64,000 bases of DNA from Paenibacillus chondroitinus NBRC 15376 (GTDB lineage: Bacteria; Bacillota; Bacilli; Paenibacillales; NBRC-103111): the NCBI RefSeq assembly GCF_004000765.1, contig NZ_BILW01000003.1:248001-312000 (forward strand). The letters run 5' to 3'. The position numbers and the translations under genes were made by a program. The notes beneath the pieces were generated by a model. The model worked only from the letters and a program-made list of their open reading frames with translations. It was not told the origin of the DNA and ran no database searches. Positions 54,939 through 64,000 of this stretch are shown here, one piece after another. Position 1 is the first letter of the stretch. The number at the start of each line of letters is the position of its first letter.

Positions 54939-55856
54939 TTAAAGAAATACTTTTGAAGGGATCAGGATTTGGCCAGCGCTTTTCCATTCATAAAGCCCTA
55001 GGAACCTTTTATCCGGAGAATAAGCACGAAGCAAGGTTGGAGAACCCGCCGCTGCACCTGTAATGCGACTTTTAGCCACAGAAATGCGTTTTCCTTGCTG
55101 CGCATGAGTGGCTTCTTGGTCGGAAAGCTCAACCGAAGGTATATGAGAGATCGCCTGATCCATAGGAATCATACGCTCCTGTAACATACCTTGATCTTTC
55201 AATTCTTTGATTTGCTCAAAGGTAAGACACTGTTCCTGACGGATATTGCCTGTGGAAGTCCTGATCAAGCTGCTCATAACCGCAGGATACCCTAAAGCTT
55301 TCCCAATATCAACACAAAGTGTTCGAATATAGGTTCCTTTCGAGCAAGAAACACGGAAATGTATTTCCGGATGTTTTTGCTGCAAATCCATACGAAGTAT
55401 GTCTAATTGATGGATCGTTACTTTGCGAGATTTGCGCTCGACTTCCTTGCCTTCGCGGGCCAGCTCATACAGCCGTTTCCCATCGATCTTTACTGCCGAG
55501 AACATAGGAGGAATCTGTTCGATTTCTCCTACAAAGCGAAGCAAAGCCTCGCGAACAACCGTTTCGTCCAATTGTACGAGAGAAACTTCTTCGAGCACAT
55601 TGCCAGTCATATCTTCAGTATCTGTTGAAAGGCCAATTCGAAGAACGGCTTCATATTCCTTCGGCAAGTCCTGTATATATTCAACCATCCGGGTGGCTCG
55701 ACCAATGCAAAGCGGCAGAACCCCTGTCACTTGCGGATCTAACGTTCCGGTGTGGCCAATACGTCTTATTCCAAGTATACCTCTAACTTTGGCTACTACA
55801 TCATGTGATGTGAAGCCTTCCGGTTTCCAAACAGGCAAGATGCCTTCTAGCGTCAT
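54939..55856 (-). CDS. truB: tRNA pseudouridine(55) synthase TruB
   Basis: TruB makes pseudouridine 55 in the T-loop of tRNAs. The 305-residue protein has the catalytic Asp40 in GHTGTLDP and a C-terminal PUA-like domain. Its start overlaps the nrnA stop by four bases. The gene is in the rbfA-nrnA-truB-ribF series. Confidence 0.97.
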   Translation of the reverse strand: MTLEGILPVWKPEGFTSHDVVAKVRGILGIRRIGHTGTLDPQVTGVLPLCIGRATRMVEYIQDLPKEYEAVLRIGLSTDTEDMTGNVLEEVSLVQLDETVVREALLRFVGEIEQIPPMFSAVKIDGKRLYELAREGKEVERKSRKVTIHQLDILRMDLQQKHPEIHFRVSCSKGTYIRTLCVDIGKALGYPAVMSSLIRTSTGNIRQEQCLTFEQIKELKDQGMLQERMIPMDQAISHIPSVELSDQEATHAQQGKRISVAKSRITGAAAGSPTLLRAYSPDKRFLGLYEWKSAGQILIPSKVFL

Positions 55857-56854
55857 ATCAGCTTGTTCCCTACTTCCTGAACCATTCTTGCTACCGCTTC
55901 TTCAATTGATCCTTGGATTGTGCAGCCTGATGCACGCACATGACCGCCTCCGCCAAGGGATTGAGCGATCGCTGCAACGTCGACAAGTCCTGAGGAGCGA
56001 AGACTTACTTTAATTACCCCAGGCGCTTTCTCCTTAAATAGCATACCCACTTCGACGCCTTCCACGTTACGAGGATAGTTCACCAGTCCATCTAAATCTT
56101 CGCTGGAAGCCCCAGTAGACTCCAAATCAGCTAAAGAGACTGCGAGCCACGCCAGTTTGCGGTCATGGGCAAACGAAAGGGTAGATAACGCCTTTTGAAG
56201 AAGAACGATTTGCGAATAGGTCACTCTCTCCAAAACTTGCTCGGCAATTTCGGAGCCCTGCACACCCAAAGCAAGTAGAGACGCTCCAATTTGCATAACT
56301 TCCGGTGAAGTATTCGAATAACGAAAACCGCCTGTATCCGTAAGCAAACCCGTGTAGATGCAGTCACCCATGGCCAAGTTCAAACTCATGTTCATATGTA
56401 TGGCTAAATCATACAAGATTTGAACAGTCGCGGCCGCATCATGTTTAATCAAATGACACGAACCAAATCTATCATTGGTCGGATGATGATCAACATTGAG
56501 CAGCTTAGCTTGTTCATCAAAAAGAGTGCTGACCCTACCTATTCTGGAGAAATCAGCACAATCAACACTTATTATGGTCTTGTAACGTCTACTCGGTACT
56601 TCTTTGCTAAAATCAATTACCTGATCGCTTCCCCATAGATAGGAGAATTTAGAAGGCATAGGACCTTCGTTGATCATGGTAAAGGTCTTTCCTAGCTGAT
56701 CCAGAAGCCAACCCATCGCGTATGTAGAGCTGGCGGCATCCCCATCCGGCTGGATGTGAGATACCACCAGGAAATCATCATGCTGCTCGATAAACTTAGC
56801 TGCTGTTTCCAGCTGCTGGCTGTATTCGGTGGCATGCATCATTCCATTACTCAT
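55853..56854 (-). CDS. nrnA: Bifunctional oligoribonuclease/PAP phosphatase NrnA
   Basis: NrnA degrades short RNA oligomers and removes the 3' phosphate of pAp. The 333-residue protein has the DHH motif (NVDHHPTNDRFG), SHIQPDGDAASS near residue 34 and the C-terminal DHHA1 motif GGGGHVRASG near 300. In Bacillus nrnA is elsewhere in the genome; here it lies within the infB operon between rbfA and truB, overlapping both neighbours by four bases. Confidence 0.94.
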   Translation of the reverse strand: MSNGMMHATEYSQQLETAAKFIEQHDDFLVVSHIQPDGDAASSTYAMGWLLDQLGKTFTMINEGPMPSKFSYLWGSDQVIDFSKEVPSRRYKTIISVDCADFSRIGRVSTLFDEQAKLLNVDHHPTNDRFGSCHLIKHDAAATVQILYDLAIHMNMSLNLAMGDCIYTGLLTDTGGFRYSNTSPEVMQIGASLLALGVQGSEIAEQVLERVTYSQIVLLQKALSTLSFAHDRKLAWLAVSLADLESTGASSEDLDGLVNYPRNVEGVEVGMLFKEKAPGVIKVSLRSSGLVDVAAIAQSLGGGGHVRASGCTIQGSIEEAVARMVQEVGNKLI

Positions 56855-57210
56855 ACACTTGTATTTCCTTCCTGGTTTAGCTTATGAAACAAGTTCTCGA
56901 TATGACTGCCATAATCGATAGACGCATCGAATTTGAACTGTAATTCCGGGATTTTCCGTAACCGAATTCGTTTGCCAAGCTCAGAACGGATGTAACCGGA
57001 ACCTGCAGAAAGAGCCTTTAGTGTGGCCTCTTTCTGTTCATCCGTACCCATCACGCTTAGAAACACACGCGCTAAGGAAAGATCATTTGTTACTTCAACA
57101 CCCGTAACGGTTAGGAAACCAATTCGCGGATCTTTTAACTCGGATTGAACGATTTGACTCAATTCTTTCTTGATTTGCTCGCTTACTCGACCTACACGCA
57201 CTCTAGCCAT
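56851..57210 (-). CDS. rbfA: Ribosome-binding factor A
   Basis: RbfA helps mature the 30S subunit by acting on the 5' end of 16S rRNA. The 119-residue KH-like protein contains the typical VRVGRVSEQIKKELSQIV start, DPRIGFLTVTGVEVTNDLS and LRKIPELQF. GAGAGG precedes ATG 57210, six bases after infB. The nearby ylxP gene of Bacillus is absent. Confidence 0.97.
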   Translation of the reverse strand: MARVRVGRVSEQIKKELSQIVQSELKDPRIGFLTVTGVEVTNDLSLARVFLSVMGTDEQKEATLKALSAGSGYIRSELGKRIRLRKIPELQFKFDASIDYGSHIENLFHKLNQEGNTSV

Positions 57211-57216
57211 TTGTTA

Positions 57217-60153
57217 TCACCTCTCAACGGACTCCATGATGAAGGCTTCAATAATGTCGCCCTCTTTAATATCATGATAACGCTCCAGAGATATACCACA
57301 TTCATAACCTTGTGCTACTTCTTTTTGGTCATCTTTAAATCGTTTCAAGGAATCAATTTTGCCTTCATGAACGACAATACCGCTGCGGATCAAGCGAGTT
57401 TGAGCATTACGAGCAATTTTACCCGAAATGACCATACAGCCGGCAATTGTTCCTGAACCCGTAATTTTGAATACGTTACGTACTTCAGCTTGACCAAGAA
57501 CAACTTCTTTGAAGACAGGATCCAGCATGCCTTTCATCGCTTGCTCGATTTCTTCAATAACGTTGTAAATGATATTATGCAGACGAATATCAACTTTCTC
57601 TTGTTCTGCTGTTGATTTGGCAGCAGGCTCTGGACGAACGTTGAACCCGATAATGATCGCATTAGATGCCGAAGCAAGAATAATATCAGACTCCGTAATC
57701 GCCCCTACACCGTTATGCAGGATTTTGACGCGAACGCCTTCCACTTCGATCTTCTCAAGCGAGCTTTTCAGCGCTTCAACAGATCCTTGAACGTCACCTT
57801 TGATAATGACATTCAAATCCTTGATTTCGCCATCTTTGATATGCTTGAAGAGATCATCCAATGTCACGCGTGAATTTGCCGTCATTTCGGATTGACGCAG
57901 TGCGATGGAACGACGATCCGCGATATCTCTCGCTTTACGCTCATCTTCATACACCAAGAATGGATCTCCAGCTTGAGGAACATCGGTTAGACCCGTGATT
58001 TCGACTGGCGTAGAAGGGCCTGCTTCTTTCAAGCGTTTGCCCTTATCATTCACCATCGCTCTGATACGGCCGAAGTGAACGCCAGCAACGAAGCTATCTC
58101 CCACTTTAAGCGTACCATGTTGAATCAGGACACGAGCCACTGGGCCTCTTCCTTTATCCAACTCAGCTTCAATAACTGTTCCTCTTGCACGTTTGTTCGG
58201 GTTAGCTTTGTACTCTTGTACTTCCGCTACGAGCAGGATCATCTCTAAGAGATTCTCAAGTCCGATACGTTGTTTCGCGGAAATTTCGCAGAAAATGGTA
58301 TCGCCGCCCCACTCCTCCGGAACCAATTCATAAGCTGTAAGAGCCTGTTTGATTTGGTCAGGATTAGCGCCTTCTTTATCAATTTTGTTCACAGCAACAA
58401 TGATTGGAACGCCAGCCGCTTTAGCATGGCTAATCGCTTCTACGGTTTGTGGCATTACGCCGTCATCTGCAGCTACGACAATAATCGTAATATCCGTTAC
58501 TTGTGCACCGCGGGCACGCATCGTTGTAAATGCTTCGTGACCAGGTGTATCCAAGAACGTGATTTTTTTATGGTTAACTTCAACTTGGTACGCACCGATG
58601 TGCTGCGTAATTCCGCCTGCTTCGCCTTCCGTAACGCTTGTTTTACGAATAGCATCAAGAAGTGTTGTTTTACCATGGTCAACGTGACCCATAATTGTAA
58701 CAACCGGTGGACGCTCAAGCAGATCTGCCTCATCATCCACTTCTTCAATCGTCTCGAAGTTGTCTTCTTCGACTTTAATTTTAATCTCAACTTCAACGCC
58801 GAATTCAGTTGCAATCAATTGAATAGCGTCCAAATCAAGTTCTTGGTTGATTGTCGCCATTGTTCCAAGGAACAACAGTTTTTTGATAACTTCAGAAGCA
58901 TCTTTGTGGAGCAATTTGGCTGTTTCACCAACCGTCATGCTGCCGCGAACGATGATTTTCTTAGGTGTGTTATCAATCTTTTCTTTCTTAACCGTTTCTT
59001 GTTGATATCTGCCACGGTTGTTACCACGTTGGTTGCCACGGTTGTTGCCGGATGGCCCGCGGTTACCGCCAGAGCGGTTATCATCAAAACGTTTAGGTGT
59101 TGGTTTGGATTTCTTAGTAGTAATTACGCCAGCCTTTGCTGCTGCATCATCCAATTCAGCTGCTGTTGCTCCAACATGGAACTGCGGTTTAGCTTCCTGA
59201 ATAACAGGTCTTCCGCTTTGGTTATTGTTACGGTTGTCAAAAGGTTTGTTTTGACGATTCGGTCCTGTACTGCGGTTAGGACTTCCACCTTGCGGACGGC
59301 CGCTGTTTGCGCTTTGTCCGCCACCGGCAGATGCGCCTGCACCTTGGTTCGGACGGGATCCCGCATAGTTGCTATTCGTGCGAGGAGCTCCGCCTTGGCC
59401 TTGGCCTTGGTAGGAACCTTGACCGCTCGGACGTTGGCTGTTATATCCGCCTGATGATCCACCACTTGGACGTCCATCGTTGGAACGGAAGGGAGGTCTG
59501 TCACCAGAGCGTTGTCCTTGACCTTGGCCTTGATAGCCTTGGCCACTTGGACGTTGTCCGCCTTGCGAAGATCCTTGATAGCCGGAGCGTTGCCCGCCTT
59601 GTGATGACCCTTGACCGCTTGGGCGTTGTCCGCCTTGGCCTTGGTAACCCGTACGTTGTCCACCTTGGCCTTGACCGCTTGGACGTCCGCCTTGCGAAGA
59701 TCCTTGACCACTTGGGCGACCATCACGTTGGGGTTGGGAAGGGCGACTTGTCGCACTAGGTGTAGCTTGCGTTGTCGATGGCTGAGGTGTCACTGCACCA
59801 CTAGCTGTTTGGTTGGCTGATTGTTCTGAAGAAGCAACAGGCTTGGAAGCCCCCGTTGCTGCACCTTTATTCTCTTGTGCTGGAGCCTGCGATGCAGGAT
59901 TCTGATTCGTCGTCGATGAACTCACATTTCCTCCGTCCGTAGCTGCTCGTTTGGCAGCCGCATTAGCTTTTATATCACGGAAAAATTTCTCCACGGAACT
60001 AACCGCGTCATTTTCCATTACACTCATATGATTGTTAACAGGTATATTTAAACGTTTGAGAATGGTGATAATTTCTTTACTGCTCATATTGAGCTGTTTG
60101 GCGTATTCGTATACGCGGGTTTTATCTTTATTATCTTGTTGTTTATTGGTCAA
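57217..60153 (-). CDS. infB: Translation initiation factor IF-2
   Basis: IF-2 is the GTPase that brings initiator tRNA to the ribosome. The 978-residue protein has an N-terminal IF2_N helix bundle, a very long Gly/Gln/Arg/Ser-rich linker (about 145-385), a second IF2_N domain (about 400-455), the G domain with GHVDHGKT (489-496) and the C-terminal beta-barrel domains. TTG 60151-60153 follows GGAGG by eight or nine bases and overlaps the ylxQ stop by 11 bases. An upstream extension would lack a ribosome binding site. Confidence 0.97.
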   Translation of the reverse strand: MTNKQQDNKDKTRVYEYAKQLNMSSKEIITILKRLNIPVNNHMSVMENDAVSSVEKFFRDIKANAAAKRAATDGGNVSSSTTNQNPASQAPAQENKGAATGASKPVASSEQSANQTASGAVTPQPSTTQATPSATSRPSQPQRDGRPSGQGSSQGGRPSGQGQGGQRTGYQGQGGQRPSGQGSSQGGQRSGYQGSSQGGQRPSGQGYQGQGQGQRSGDRPPFRSNDGRPSGGSSGGYNSQRPSGQGSYQGQGQGGAPRTNSNYAGSRPNQGAGASAGGGQSANSGRPQGGSPNRSTGPNRQNKPFDNRNNNQSGRPVIQEAKPQFHVGATAAELDDAAAKAGVITTKKSKPTPKRFDDNRSGGNRGPSGNNRGNQRGNNRGRYQQETVKKEKIDNTPKKIIVRGSMTVGETAKLLHKDASEVIKKLLFLGTMATINQELDLDAIQLIATEFGVEVEIKIKVEEDNFETIEEVDDEADLLERPPVVTIMGHVDHGKTTLLDAIRKTSVTEGEAGGITQHIGAYQVEVNHKKITFLDTPGHEAFTTMRARGAQVTDITIIVVAADDGVMPQTVEAISHAKAAGVPIIVAVNKIDKEGANPDQIKQALTAYELVPEEWGGDTIFCEISAKQRIGLENLLEMILLVAEVQEYKANPNKRARGTVIEAELDKGRGPVARVLIQHGTLKVGDSFVAGVHFGRIRAMVNDKGKRLKEAGPSTPVEITGLTDVPQAGDPFLVYEDERKARDIADRRSIALRQSEMTANSRVTLDDLFKHIKDGEIKDLNVIIKGDVQGSVEALKSSLEKIEVEGVRVKILHNGVGAITESDIILASASNAIIIGFNVRPEPAAKSTAEQEKVDIRLHNIIYNVIEEIEQAMKGMLDPVFKEVVLGQAEVRNVFKITGSGTIAGCMVISGKIARNAQTRLIRSGIVVHEGKIDSLKRFKDDQKEVAQGYECGISLERYHDIKEGDIIEAFIMESVER
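59292..59712 (-). repeat. Imperfect repeats encoding the IF-2 Gly/Gln/Arg linker
   Basis: Degenerate short units encode repeated [16 protein letters not shown] stretches. The region opens long spurious frames on both strands. Confidence 0.75.
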
Positions 60154-60472
60154 TATGTTCCACCTCCGCAGGATTTTCTTGACTTTTCTGCAGCATCTGC
60201 GCGAAGCCTCCGTCCAATACACCTATGGTGACACGCATCTCTTTACCAATGCTGCGGCCCAATTCATACTTCGTTCCAATTTCCATAAGAGTCACCCCAT
60301 AAAATTGGCATTTATCCTGAAATTTCTTCCGTGTATTAGCCGAAGCATCCTCCGCCATAATGACAAGTTTGGCTTCTCCCGAACGAATGGCTTTAAAGAC
60401 GCCTTCATCGCCGGTAACAAGCTTTCCTGCCCGCATCGCCAGACCCAACTGGTTAAAAAATTTAGGATTCAT
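60143..60472 (-). CDS. ylxQ: L7Ae-family ribosomal protein YlxQ
   Basis: The 109-residue protein matches the L7Ae/L30e/S12e family, with [15 protein letters not shown] and [11 protein letters not shown], and probably binds RNA kink-turns on the ribosome. ATG 60472 has GAGGAGG nine bases upstream and overlaps the end of ylxR by 11 bases. It is placed between ylxR and infB, as in Bacillus. Confidence 0.93.
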   Translation of the reverse strand: MNPKFFNQLGLAMRAGKLVTGDEGVFKAIRSGEAKLVIMAEDASANTRKKFQDKCQFYGVTLMEIGTKYELGRSIGKEMRVTIGVLDGGFAQMLQKSQENPAEVEHIDQ

Positions 60473-60776
60473 CTTCGGAGTCCTCCTCTTTGGAGGAGAG
60501 GAATTCATCTTCAACCCGAATAAAATCTTGTTCCAGTTGGTCATAAATATCAGCGCTTACGGCATGCTTAAGTGCTCGATCCAAGGCTTTGCTTTTCTTT
60601 GCCAATTTAAAACAAGAAACTTTACCGCATAAGTAGGCACCGCGCCCGGATTTTTTCCCTTTGAGATCAATGAGAATGTCATCTTCAGGCGTTTTGACGA
60701 CGCGGATCAATTCCCTCTTCGGCATCATCTCCTGGCAGGCCACGCATTTTCTCAGAGGGACTTTTCTCTGCTTCAT
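60462..60776 (-). CDS. ylxR: YlxR/RnpM family RNA-binding protein
   Basis: The 104-residue protein has the YlxR domain, with RKCVACQEMMPKREL and GRGAYLCGKVSCF. Bacillus YlxR (RnpM) is an RNA-binding protein reported to bind RNase P. An acidic tail (EEDSEDES) extends past the domain. ATG 60776 follows AAGGGG by about six bases; a GTG nine bases upstream is part of that site. Confidence 0.94.
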   Translation of the reverse strand: MKQRKVPLRKCVACQEMMPKRELIRVVKTPEDDILIDLKGKKSGRGAYLCGKVSCFKLAKKSKALDRALKHAVSADIYDQLEQDFIRVEDEFLSSKEEDSEDES

Positions 60777-60806
60777 TCCGATCACCCCTTGCTTCCAAAC
60801 AAAAAC

Positions 60807-61904
60807 TTAATCGATACTGACTGAATCTTGATGCATTTCTTCTGTATAAGTTTTCACTCGGCCAAATTCTTGTTCCGCTTGTGTTTCACTCTTAATGTCG
60901 ATTTTCCAGCCTGTCAATTTAGCTGCTAGGCGAGCATTTTGCCCTTTGATGCCAATGGCTAATGAAAGTTGATAGTCTGGAACAATGACGCGTGCCATCT
61001 TTTCATTTTCATGAATTTGAACTTCAAGAACTTTGGAAGGGCTTAGCGCATTGGCCACGTACTCTTCCACGCTTTCCATCCAACGAACAATGTCGATTTT
61101 CTCGCCGCGCAGCTCAGTGACAATCGTTTGAACACGTAACCCTTTGGGTCCAACACAGGAACCTACCGGGTCAACCTCAGCATTGCGTGAGTGAACAGCG
61201 ATTTTGGAACGGAATCCTGCTTCGCGGGCCACCGAACGAATTTCGACGACACCGTCAAAAATTTCTGGAACTTCAAGTTCAAACAAACGTTTAAGCAAAC
61301 CGGGATGCGTACGGGACAAAATAATTTGCGGCCCTTTAGTTGTATTCTCCACTTTGGTGATATACGCTTTAATCCGATCGCCTTGCTTAAATTTGTCTGT
61401 TGGCATGAGTTCTGTTAAAGGCAGCACAGCCTCAACTTTACCTAAATCAACATAAATGTTGCGTTGGTCTTGACGCTGAAGAATACCTGTAACAATATCT
61501 TCCTCTTTGTCGATAAAAGCATTGTAAATGAGTCCTCGCTCAGCTTCACGAATACGCTGTGTTACGACCTGTTTGGCTGTTTGAGCAGCAATTCTACCAA
61601 AATCGCGAGGCGTAACTTCGATTTCAACGATATCATCCAGTTGATAATTTGGATTAATTTCACGCGAAGCGTGGAGTGAAATTTCCAATCTTGGATCGAG
61701 TACTTCCTCAGTTACGGTTTTGCGTGCAAAAACCTTGATGAGACCCGTATGACGGTTGATATCTACGCGCACATTTTGTGCGGTGTTGAAATTACGCTTA
61801 TAACTTGAAATCATCGCTGCTTCAATTGCATCGATAAGTAACTCTTTAGAGATACCCTTCTCACGTTCAATTTCCGACAGCGCTTCGATGAAATCCGTGT
61901 TCAT
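60807..61904 (-). CDS. nusA: Transcription termination/antitermination protein NusA
   Basis: NusA binds RNA polymerase and affects pausing, termination and antitermination. The 365-residue protein has the N-terminal polymerase-binding domain, an S1 domain (about 135-200), and two KH domains (about 205-345). It lacks the C-terminal acidic repeats of the Escherichia coli protein, as is normal in Firmicutes. GGGGGGA lies about 11 bases before ATG 61904. Confidence 0.97.
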   Translation of the reverse strand: MNTDFIEALSEIEREKGISKELLIDAIEAAMISSYKRNFNTAQNVRVDINRHTGLIKVFARKTVTEEVLDPRLEISLHASREINPNYQLDDIVEIEVTPRDFGRIAAQTAKQVVTQRIREAERGLIYNAFIDKEEDIVTGILQRQDQRNIYVDLGKVEAVLPLTELMPTDKFKQGDRIKAYITKVENTTKGPQIILSRTHPGLLKRLFELEVPEIFDGVVEIRSVAREAGFRSKIAVHSRNAEVDPVGSCVGPKGLRVQTIVTELRGEKIDIVRWMESVEEYVANALSPSKVLEVQIHENEKMARVIVPDYQLSLAIGIKGQNARLAAKLTGWKIDIKSETQAEQEFGRVKTYTEEMHQDSVSID

Positions 61905-61940
61905 TTGAACTGAGTCCCCCCTTTCAATAAGTAACGGTCA

Positions 61941-62405
61941 CTAAAAAACGATAGCTAAACGAGCGCTTGCTACCTTAGTGAACGGAATAGTAACTTTCTT
62001 TTTGCCAATTTCAATGATGAGATCTTGTTCGTCAAAGGATACCAGTAATCCTTCAAACTCCTTGGAGCCCTCGATCTGCTCATAGGTCGTAACAAATACG
62101 TGACTGTTCACGGCCTTGTAATAATCTTGCGTCTTCTTCAATGGGCGTTCAGCCCCTGGTGAAGAAACCTCCAAGAAATAAGCATCAGCAATCGGATCCT
62201 TCTCATCCAATTGAACACTAAGGTATTCACTGATGCGGCCGCAATCATCTATATCAATTCCGCCTTCTTTGTCAGCGTAGACACGAAGGAACCAATTGCT
62301 GCCCTCTTTGACATATTCAATATCCACGAGTTCAAATCCATTTTGATCAATGAAATCCTTCAGCATGTCCTCTATGACGGATTTGATGTGTGCTTGTGTA
62401 ACCAC
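61941..62405 (-). CDS. rimP: Ribosome maturation factor RimP
   Basis: RimP assists 30S assembly. The 154-residue protein shows the family motifs (FELVDIEYVKEG, DIDDCGRISEYLS, YFLEVSSPGAERPL). The start is a GTG at 62405 with AGGAGG 11 bases upstream. It is the first gene of the long rimP-nusA-infB-truB series and follows polC after a terminator. Confidence 0.96.
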   Translation of the reverse strand: MVTQAHIKSVIEDMLKDFIDQNGFELVDIEYVKEGSNWFLRVYADKEGGIDIDDCGRISEYLSVQLDEKDPIADAYFLEVSSPGAERPLKKTQDYYKAVNSHVFVTTYEQIEGSKEFEGLLVSFDEQDLIIEIGKKKVTIPFTKVASARLAIVF

Positions 62406-62470
62406 AGATAAATGTACCTCCTAAATTGACTTTCCCCTAGTCATAACCCGAAAAGTCCTATATCAAAATG

Positions 62471-62497
62471 TAAAGAGTGGGTTTCCCCACTCTTTAA
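62471..62497 (-). terminator. Terminator after polC
   Basis: AAAGAGTGGG and CCCACTCTTT form a ten-pair stem around GAAA, followed by ACATTTTG. The T tract is imperfect. Confidence 0.7.
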
Positions 62498-62624
62498 TCA
62501 CAAGATGATATCCTCATTATTGCCAATAAAAATTATACCATAACCAATCTTTGCATTACAATAGCAAACTTGTTAATGATTTTCACTTGACAGCTAACTT
62601 CTCTATTACACTATGCAATGAAAT

Positions 62625-64000
62625 TTAGAATAGTGACAACTGATTCGATTCCGGCATACCTCGGAAACATCCCATCGCCGATAATAGCTCGATCACGGTT
62701 TTGGAAGCTTTCGAACGATTCTGGAAATCCTCGATGGAGAGGAAATCGCCTTCGTCCTTGGCAGCCGCAATATTTTTCGCTGCGTTCTCGCCAATCCCGG
62801 ACAAAGCGGCAAATGGAGGAATCAATGAGTTGCCATCAATCGTAAATCGCGTAGCATGCGAACGGTAGATATCAATTGGCTTGAAGCTGAAACCACGAGA
62901 CGTCATCTCCAGCGACATCTCCAGGATGGAGACCATGGCTTTTTCTTTCGGTAACGCCTGAAACCCTTTTTCCTCAATTTCAATCAGGCGTTTCAAGATC
63001 GCGTCATACCCTTGGCACAACAATTCGAGATCGAAGTCGGCCGCACGAACACTAAAGTAAGTGGCGTAGTAAGCAATTGGATGATATACCTTGAAGTATG
63101 CTGTACGAACAGCGGAGATAACGTAAGCAGCAGCATGCGCTTTTGGAAACATATATTCAATCCGTTCACAGGACTCAATATACCAAGCAGGTACATTACA
63201 CCGCTTCATCTCTTCTTTCCATTCGTCCGTTAGACCTTTACCTTTACGTACACTCTCAGTAATTTTAAAGGCTAAGCCCGCATCCATTCCAGCTTTATAT
63301 ATTAAGAATAACATGATATCGTCCCGACATCCAATTACGGTCTTAATATTGCAAATTCCTTTTTTGATCAGTTCTTGAGCGTTACCTAACCAAACACCTG
63401 TCCCGTGAGACAGTCCGGAAATTTGCAGTAAGTCGGCAAACGAGCTCGGTTGCGTTTCCTGAAGCATCTGACGCACAAATTTCGTCCCCATTTCCGGAAC
63501 GCCATATGTAGCAACCGGTGAACGAATCTGGTCCGGAGTTACGTTAAGTGCTTCTGTTGAGTTAAAAATACTCATCGCCTTAGGATCATTCATCGGAATG
63601 GTTGTCGGATCTATGCCCGTCAAATCCTGCAGCATCCTCATCATCGTGGGATCGTCGTGTCCCAGAATATCCAGTTTGAGCAAATTGGCATCGAAGGCGT
63701 GATAATCAAAATGTGTTGTTTTCCATTCTGAATTCTTATCATCTGCGGGGTATTGCACTGGCGTAATGTCATCAACTTCCATGTAATCAGGGACTACAAC
63801 AATTCCCCCTGGATGCTGGCCCGTGCTGCGCTTAACCCCAGTACAACCGGCAGCCAATCGATTCAGCTCAGCGCCCCGCCATTTCTGGCCCTGCTCTTCT
63901 TCATATTTTTTTACAAATCCGAAGGCGGTCTTCTCCGCAACGGTACCAATGGTACCCGCACGGAAAACACATCGTTCACCGAAAATTTCTTTCGTGTAGT
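62625..64000 (-). CDS. polC: DNA polymerase III PolC, C-terminal part (cut by window edge)
   Basis: The frame stays open through the right edge of the window, so the 5' part of the gene lies outside. The visible 457 or so residues include fingers and C-terminal motifs of Gram-positive PolC ([40 protein letters not shown]). PolC is the main replicative polymerase. The protein ends with the usual SNQLSLF, which contains a beta-clamp-binding QLSLF motif. Confidence 0.97.
   Translation of the reverse strand, partial: YTKEIFGERCVFRAGTIGTVAEKTAFGFVKKYEEEQGQKWRGAELNRLAAGCTGVKRSTGQHPGGIVVVPDYMEVDDITPVQYPADDKNSEWKTTHFDYHAFDANLLKLDILGHDDPTMMRMLQDLTGIDPTTIPMNDPKAMSIFNSTEALNVTPDQIRSPVATYGVPEMGTKFVRQMLQETQPSSFADLLQISGLSHGTGVWLGNAQELIKKGICNIKTVIGCRDDIMLFLIYKAGMDAGLAFKITESVRKGKGLTDEWKEEMKRCNVPAWYIESCERIEYMFPKAHAAAYVISAVRTAYFKVYHPIAYYATYFSVRAADFDLELLCQGYDAILKRLIEIEEKGFQALPKEKAMVSILEMSLEMTSRGFSFKPIDIYRSHATRFTIDGNSLIPPFAALSGIGENAAKNIAAAKDEGDFLSIEDFQNRSKASKTVIELLSAMGCFRGMPESNQLSLF

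Noticed and set aside
58270..59454. Long plus-strand open frame (394 codons) opposite infB
   Set aside because: It mirrors the infB coding strand, has a low-complexity, Cys/Phe/Asn-rich composition unlike a real protein, and no ribosome binding site.
59124..59756. 210-codon minus-strand frame inside the infB linker
   Set aside because: It is a shifted reading of the Gly/Gln/Arg repeats and is fully explained by infB.
1..64000. CRISPR arrays, insertion sequences, prophage and tRNA/rRNA genes
   Set aside because: No regular repeat-spacer array, transposase or integrase frame, terminal repeats, cloverleaf or rRNA-like sequence was noticed on reading both strands.

Overview
The window is a stretch of a Gram-positive, endospore-forming chromosome, most likely Paenibacillus or a close relative. 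The evidence is the PolC-type replicative polymerase, spore genes (spoVS, sleB, dpaA/dpaB, a spoIIIE-type translocase, tepA), strong AGGAGG-like ribosome binding sites with many TTG and GTG starts, and a gene order that closely follows the Bacillus polC-rimP-nusA-infB-pnp-dpa-dap-spoIIIE-ymf-recA-rny-spoVS-miaB-ricA block. All genes are on the minus strand except a histidine kinase and one small unknown gene (6108-7844). No tRNA, rRNA, insertion sequence, prophage or CRISPR array was seen.

Region by region, left to right; transcription runs mostly right to left. 1-5.9 kb: a YkuK-like protein, a secreted SH3b/NlpC-P60 peptidase, an unknown small protein, and an unusual 2-oxoacid:acceptor oxidoreductase encoded as two fused polypeptides (gamma-delta, then alpha-beta). 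5.7-7.9 kb: a small zinc-ribbon-like protein, a KinB-like membrane histidine kinase and an unknown protein. 7.9-12.8 kb: a 1648-residue secreted polysaccharide hydrolase with two GH43 domains, a carbohydrate-binding domain, Ig-like and lectin-like domains, a cohesin-like domain and a dockerin. 13.0-14.3 kb: a low-molecular-weight phosphatase overlapping an orphan ABC ATPase. 14.4-24.9 kb: ricA, miaB, a PduL-type phosphotransacylase, korAB, a dipeptidase, spoVS, ymdB, rny, recX. 25-36.6 kb: recA, cinA, pgsA, rimO, a YajQ-family gene, a RodZ-like gene, ymfK, a lipoprotein, a DUF3243 gene and ymfI/ymfH/ymfF. 36.7-43.1 kb: sleB, spoIIIE/ftsK, ylzJ, tepA, rnjB. 43.3-48.1 kb: dapA, dapG, asd, dpaB, dpaA. 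48.1-54.9 kb: dut, mlpA, ylxY, pnp, rpsO, ribF. 54.9-62.4 kb: truB, nrnA, rbfA, infB, ylxQ, ylxR, nusA, rimP. 62.6-64 kb: the 3' part of polC.

Several sets of genes work together. dpaAB-asd-dapG-dapA form one unit that turns aspartate into dipicolinic acid, and a textbook-looking sigma-K promoter lies upstream of dpaA. Sigma-G-type promoters are visible upstream of sleB and tepA, both spore genes. recA has a LexA box. The nusA-infB block is the usual translation and transcription-factor operon, here with nrnA placed between rbfA and truB. The points most worth a second look are the alpha-beta/gamma-delta oxidoreductase, the tandem GH43/cohesin/dockerin protein, the korAB-pduL adjacency, a hairpin that would cover part of the spoVS ribosome binding site, and the orphan ABC ATPase with an atypical Q-loop. 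Start codons given here were often moved downstream of the longest open frame because a clear Shine-Dalgarno sequence decides the start.
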